Below are positions 60,739 through 62,584 of a stretch of DNA of 62,584 nt, one piece after another (the first letter of the stretch is position 1; the number at the start of each line of letters is the position of its first letter). The notes beneath the pieces were generated by a model, which searched no databases, was not told the DNA's origin, and saw nothing but the letters and a program-made list of their open reading frames with translations. Where the stretch lies: positions 1 to 62,584 of the forward strand of contig JAJXWV010000071.1 of the NCBI GenBank assembly GCA_021781455.1. The letters are read 5' to 3'. The position numbers and the translations under genes were made by a program. This DNA is from Acidobacteriota bacterium (GTDB lineage Bacteria > Acidobacteriota > Thermoanaerobaculia > Gp7-AA8).

Positions 60739-62148
60739 ATGAATTCGTCCGCCATTCGCGCGTCGCTCGGCGCGCTGTGGGATTCCTCGGTCGTTCCTAC
60801 TCTCCAGAAGTACATCCGCATCCCCAACCAGTCTCCCCTCTTCGATCCGGAATGGGAGAAAAACGGCCACATGATGCAGGCCGTCGACCTGGCAGCCAAC
60901 TGGGTCAAACAGCAGAACATCCCCGGCCTCACGCTCGAAGTGAAGACGGAACCGGGCCGCACTCCTCTGATTTTCATCGAGATCGACGGCGACAAGTCGT
61001 CCACTGTGCTGATGTACGGTCACCTCGACAAGCAGCCCGCCATGGTCGGCTGGGAGGAAGGGCTCGGCGCCTGGACCCCTGTCCTCCGCGACGGGAAGCT
61101 CTACGGCCGCGGCGGCGCCGATGACGGGTACGCGGTCTTCGCCGCGATTTCCGCCGTGAAGATGCTGAAGGAGCAGAAGGCGGCGCATTCGCGCATCGTG
61201 GTCCTCATCGAATGCTGCGAGGAGAGCGGATCCGTCGATCTGCCCGCCTACATCGAGCTGCTGTCCGATCGGATCGGCACACCGCGTCTGATCGTCTGCC
61301 TCGACAGCGGCTGCGGCAACTACGAACAGCTCTGGATGACGACGTCGCTCCGTGGCTCGATCGTCGGCAACCTGACCGTCGAGGTGCTGAACGAGGGCGT
61401 TCACTCCGGCGACGCCAGCGGCATCGTGGCCTCGAGCTTTCGAATCCTGCGCATCCTCCTCGACCGGATCGAGGACGCCAAAACGGGAAGAATCATCCCG
61501 GAGTGGCTGTGGGTCGACATTCCAAAGAACCGGCTCGACGAAGCAAAAGAGTCCGCTCGCATCCTCGGCAACGAGGTGTGGGACAAGTTTCCCTGGATCG
61601 GCAACATGCAGCCGCTGTCGAAGGACAACCTGGAACTGCTGCTGAACCGCACCTGGCGGCCGGCTCTGGCGTACACGGGCCAGGAAGGAATGCCCGACCT
61701 CGTTCAGGGCGGGAACGTCCTGCGGCCGAAGACCTCGCTGAAGCTCTCCCTGCGAATCCCGCCGACGCTCGACGCCACCGGTCTGGAACAGAAGCTCACG
61801 ACCCTGCTGACGAGCGATCCTCCGTACGGCGCCAAGATCACGTTCGACGCGGAGAAGGGCGGCGCCGGATGGAGCGCGCCGAAGACGGCGCCCTGGCTGG
61901 CCAGCTCGATCGAGCGCTCGTCGAAGGCGTACTACGGCAAGGCACCCGCTACGACGGGAGAAGGCGGCTCAATTCCGTTCATGGGCATGCTCGGCGAGAA
62001 GTACCCGCAGGCGCAGTTCCTGATCACGGGCGTTCTCGGTCCGCGCAGCAACGCCCATGGCCCGAACGAGTTCCTCGACATCGAGTACGCGAAGAACCTG
62101 ACGGCCTGCGTGGCCGAGGTTCTCGCGGACGAGCACAACGCCAAATAA
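60739..62148 (+). CDS. M20-family zinc metallopeptidase
   Basis: 469 residues from the ATG at 60739 (AGGGGGT upstream). Zinc-binding motifs: VLMYGHLDKQP (His and catalytic Asp), YGRGGADDGYA (bridging Asp), IECCEESGS (catalytic Glu pair) and a C-terminal GPRSNAHGPNEFLDI with the last His. A lid domain lies at ~185-370 (NLTVEVLNEGVHSGDASG). M20 members are di- or aminopeptidases and deacylases; peptides are the best substrate guess. Confidence 0.93.
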   Translation: MNSSAIRASLGALWDSSVVPTLQKYIRIPNQSPLFDPEWEKNGHMMQAVDLAANWVKQQNIPGLTLEVKTEPGRTPLIFIEIDGDKSSTVLMYGHLDKQPAMVGWEEGLGAWTPVLRDGKLYGRGGADDGYAVFAAISAVKMLKEQKAAHSRIVVLIECCEESGSVDLPAYIELLSDRIGTPRLIVCLDSGCGNYEQLWMTTSLRGSIVGNLTVEVLNEGVHSGDASGIVASSFRILRILLDRIEDAKTGRIIPEWLWVDIPKNRLDEAKESARILGNEVWDKFPWIGNMQPLSKDNLELLLNRTWRPALAYTGQEGMPDLVQGGNVLRPKTSLKLSLRIPPTLDATGLEQKLTTLLTSDPPYGAKITFDAEKGGAGWSAPKTAPWLASSIERSSKAYYGKAPATTGEGGSIPFMGMLGEKYPQAQFLITGVLGPRSNAHGPNEFLDIEYAKNLTACVAEVLADEHNAK

Positions 62149-62584
62149 ACGCGGCCGGCAATTCTCGTGTGGCGCAGGCTTTCCAGCCTGTTTTTGACGA
62201 CAATGCGCAGATTTCCCCGGCTCGTACCGGGCTGCTTTTTTCCGCAGCTCCGCGGCTTCGAATTCACCACAGAGAACGCAGAGAACACTGCGCAGGCTCG
62301 CTCCGCTCGCCCGCAACTGAAGATCGCCTCATAGGTCCCCCGCCACGCGGCGCGATGCATCAACCATTCGGATCGAAGGTCCGCGGGGCGAGGGGACCGG
62401 TCGCCCTGCCGGTGTGCAAGAAAATCTTCGCCTGGTGCGCAGAAACTTCGAGCTAGTCCTTAAACAAGCGATCCCCCGTGACGCGAACGTTAGGCTGGGC
62501 TGACACTTTGGTCGTGTTCGTTGGGGGACGCTTCGCCATTCGGCCCCGTGCCGCCAGATCTAGTCGCGTTGTGGTGATCGATTG
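62149..62584. other. Right-edge stretch without a recognised gene
   Basis: 436 bases after the peptidase. It holds the hairpin at 62175, a CACAGAGAACGCAGAGAACAC repeat-like motif near 62269 and short unconvincing ORFs. A gene may begin beyond the edge. Confidence 0.5.
62175..62195 (+). terminator. Hairpin plus T run after peptidase gene
   Basis: CAGGCT-TTCC-AGCCTG followed by TTTTT, 27 bases after the stop: a short Rho-independent-like terminator. The flanking GTGTGGCGCAGGCTTTCCAG also resembles a dispersed palindromic repeat. Confidence 0.65.

Overview
The window is GC-rich, densely coded chromosomal DNA from a diderm bacterium. Evidence for an outer membrane is a predicted porin, a lipoprotein and an IPTL-CTERM-like sorting tail; many proteins have signal peptides, and co-transcribed genes commonly overlap by ATGA/GTGA. 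The gene mix (large multihaem cytochromes, FHA/GAF/SpoIIE-type signalling, HEAT and HD-GYP proteins, SatP and AcuBC acetate genes) would fit an Acidobacteriota-like soil or sediment lineage. That placement is inference; no rRNA or tRNA gene is visible.

Layout. 0-3.5 kb: the 3' end of a REP-associated (RAYT-like) transposase gene, a C-rich repeat tract, and a secreted beta-helix protein. 3.6-7.1 kb: a KimA-like permease, a zinc-ribbon/HEFGH membrane protein and a GNAT acetyltransferase. 7.2-12.6 kb: two secreted beta-rich proteins, a chaperone-like protein, a REC-EAL regulator and an NtrC-family regulator with candidate sigma-54 promoters nearby. 12.8-17 kb: a PilZ protein, then a HEAT-repeat protein and an HD-GYP-like protein that share an N-terminal domain. 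17.4-26.6 kb: an acetate island (SatP, porin-like protein, AcuC, AcuB, Acs, OFA-type MFS carrier, PAS-LuxR regulator). 26.8-29.4 kb: a two-subunit 2-oxoacid:ferredoxin oxidoreductase. 29.6-32.5 kb: a ferrous-iron operon (FeoB, Cys-rich ribbon, DtxR-FeoA fusion).

33-45 kb is the most striking part. A 21-haem, an 11-haem, an 8-haem and a 1-haem cytochrome c surround three genes of the siroheme-dependent (Ahb) haem pathway: ahbC-like, a fused ahbA-ahbB-like gene and ahbD-like. The 21- and 11-haem proteins end in membrane cytochrome b modules. Near-perfect CRP-type palindromes (GTGA-N6-TCAC) lie in the promoter regions of these genes and between the ferredoxin oxidoreductase and feoB. A coherent reading is one regulated respiratory module: iron uptake, haem synthesis and quinone-linked multihaem electron transfer, fed by acetate and 2-oxoacid oxidation.

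45-62.5 kb holds housekeeping and signalling genes: an RluB-like pseudouridine synthase, a lipoprotein, an FHA-GAF-PP2C phosphatase, a VanZ-like protein, a GT-C glycosyltransferase, a FadJ-type beta-oxidation enzyme with its acyl-CoA ligase, an ABC-2 exporter, an ECF sigma/anti-sigma pair and an M20 peptidase. REP-like palindromes and a MITE-like long inverted repeat sit between them. All calls come from reading the sequence; no database search was run.
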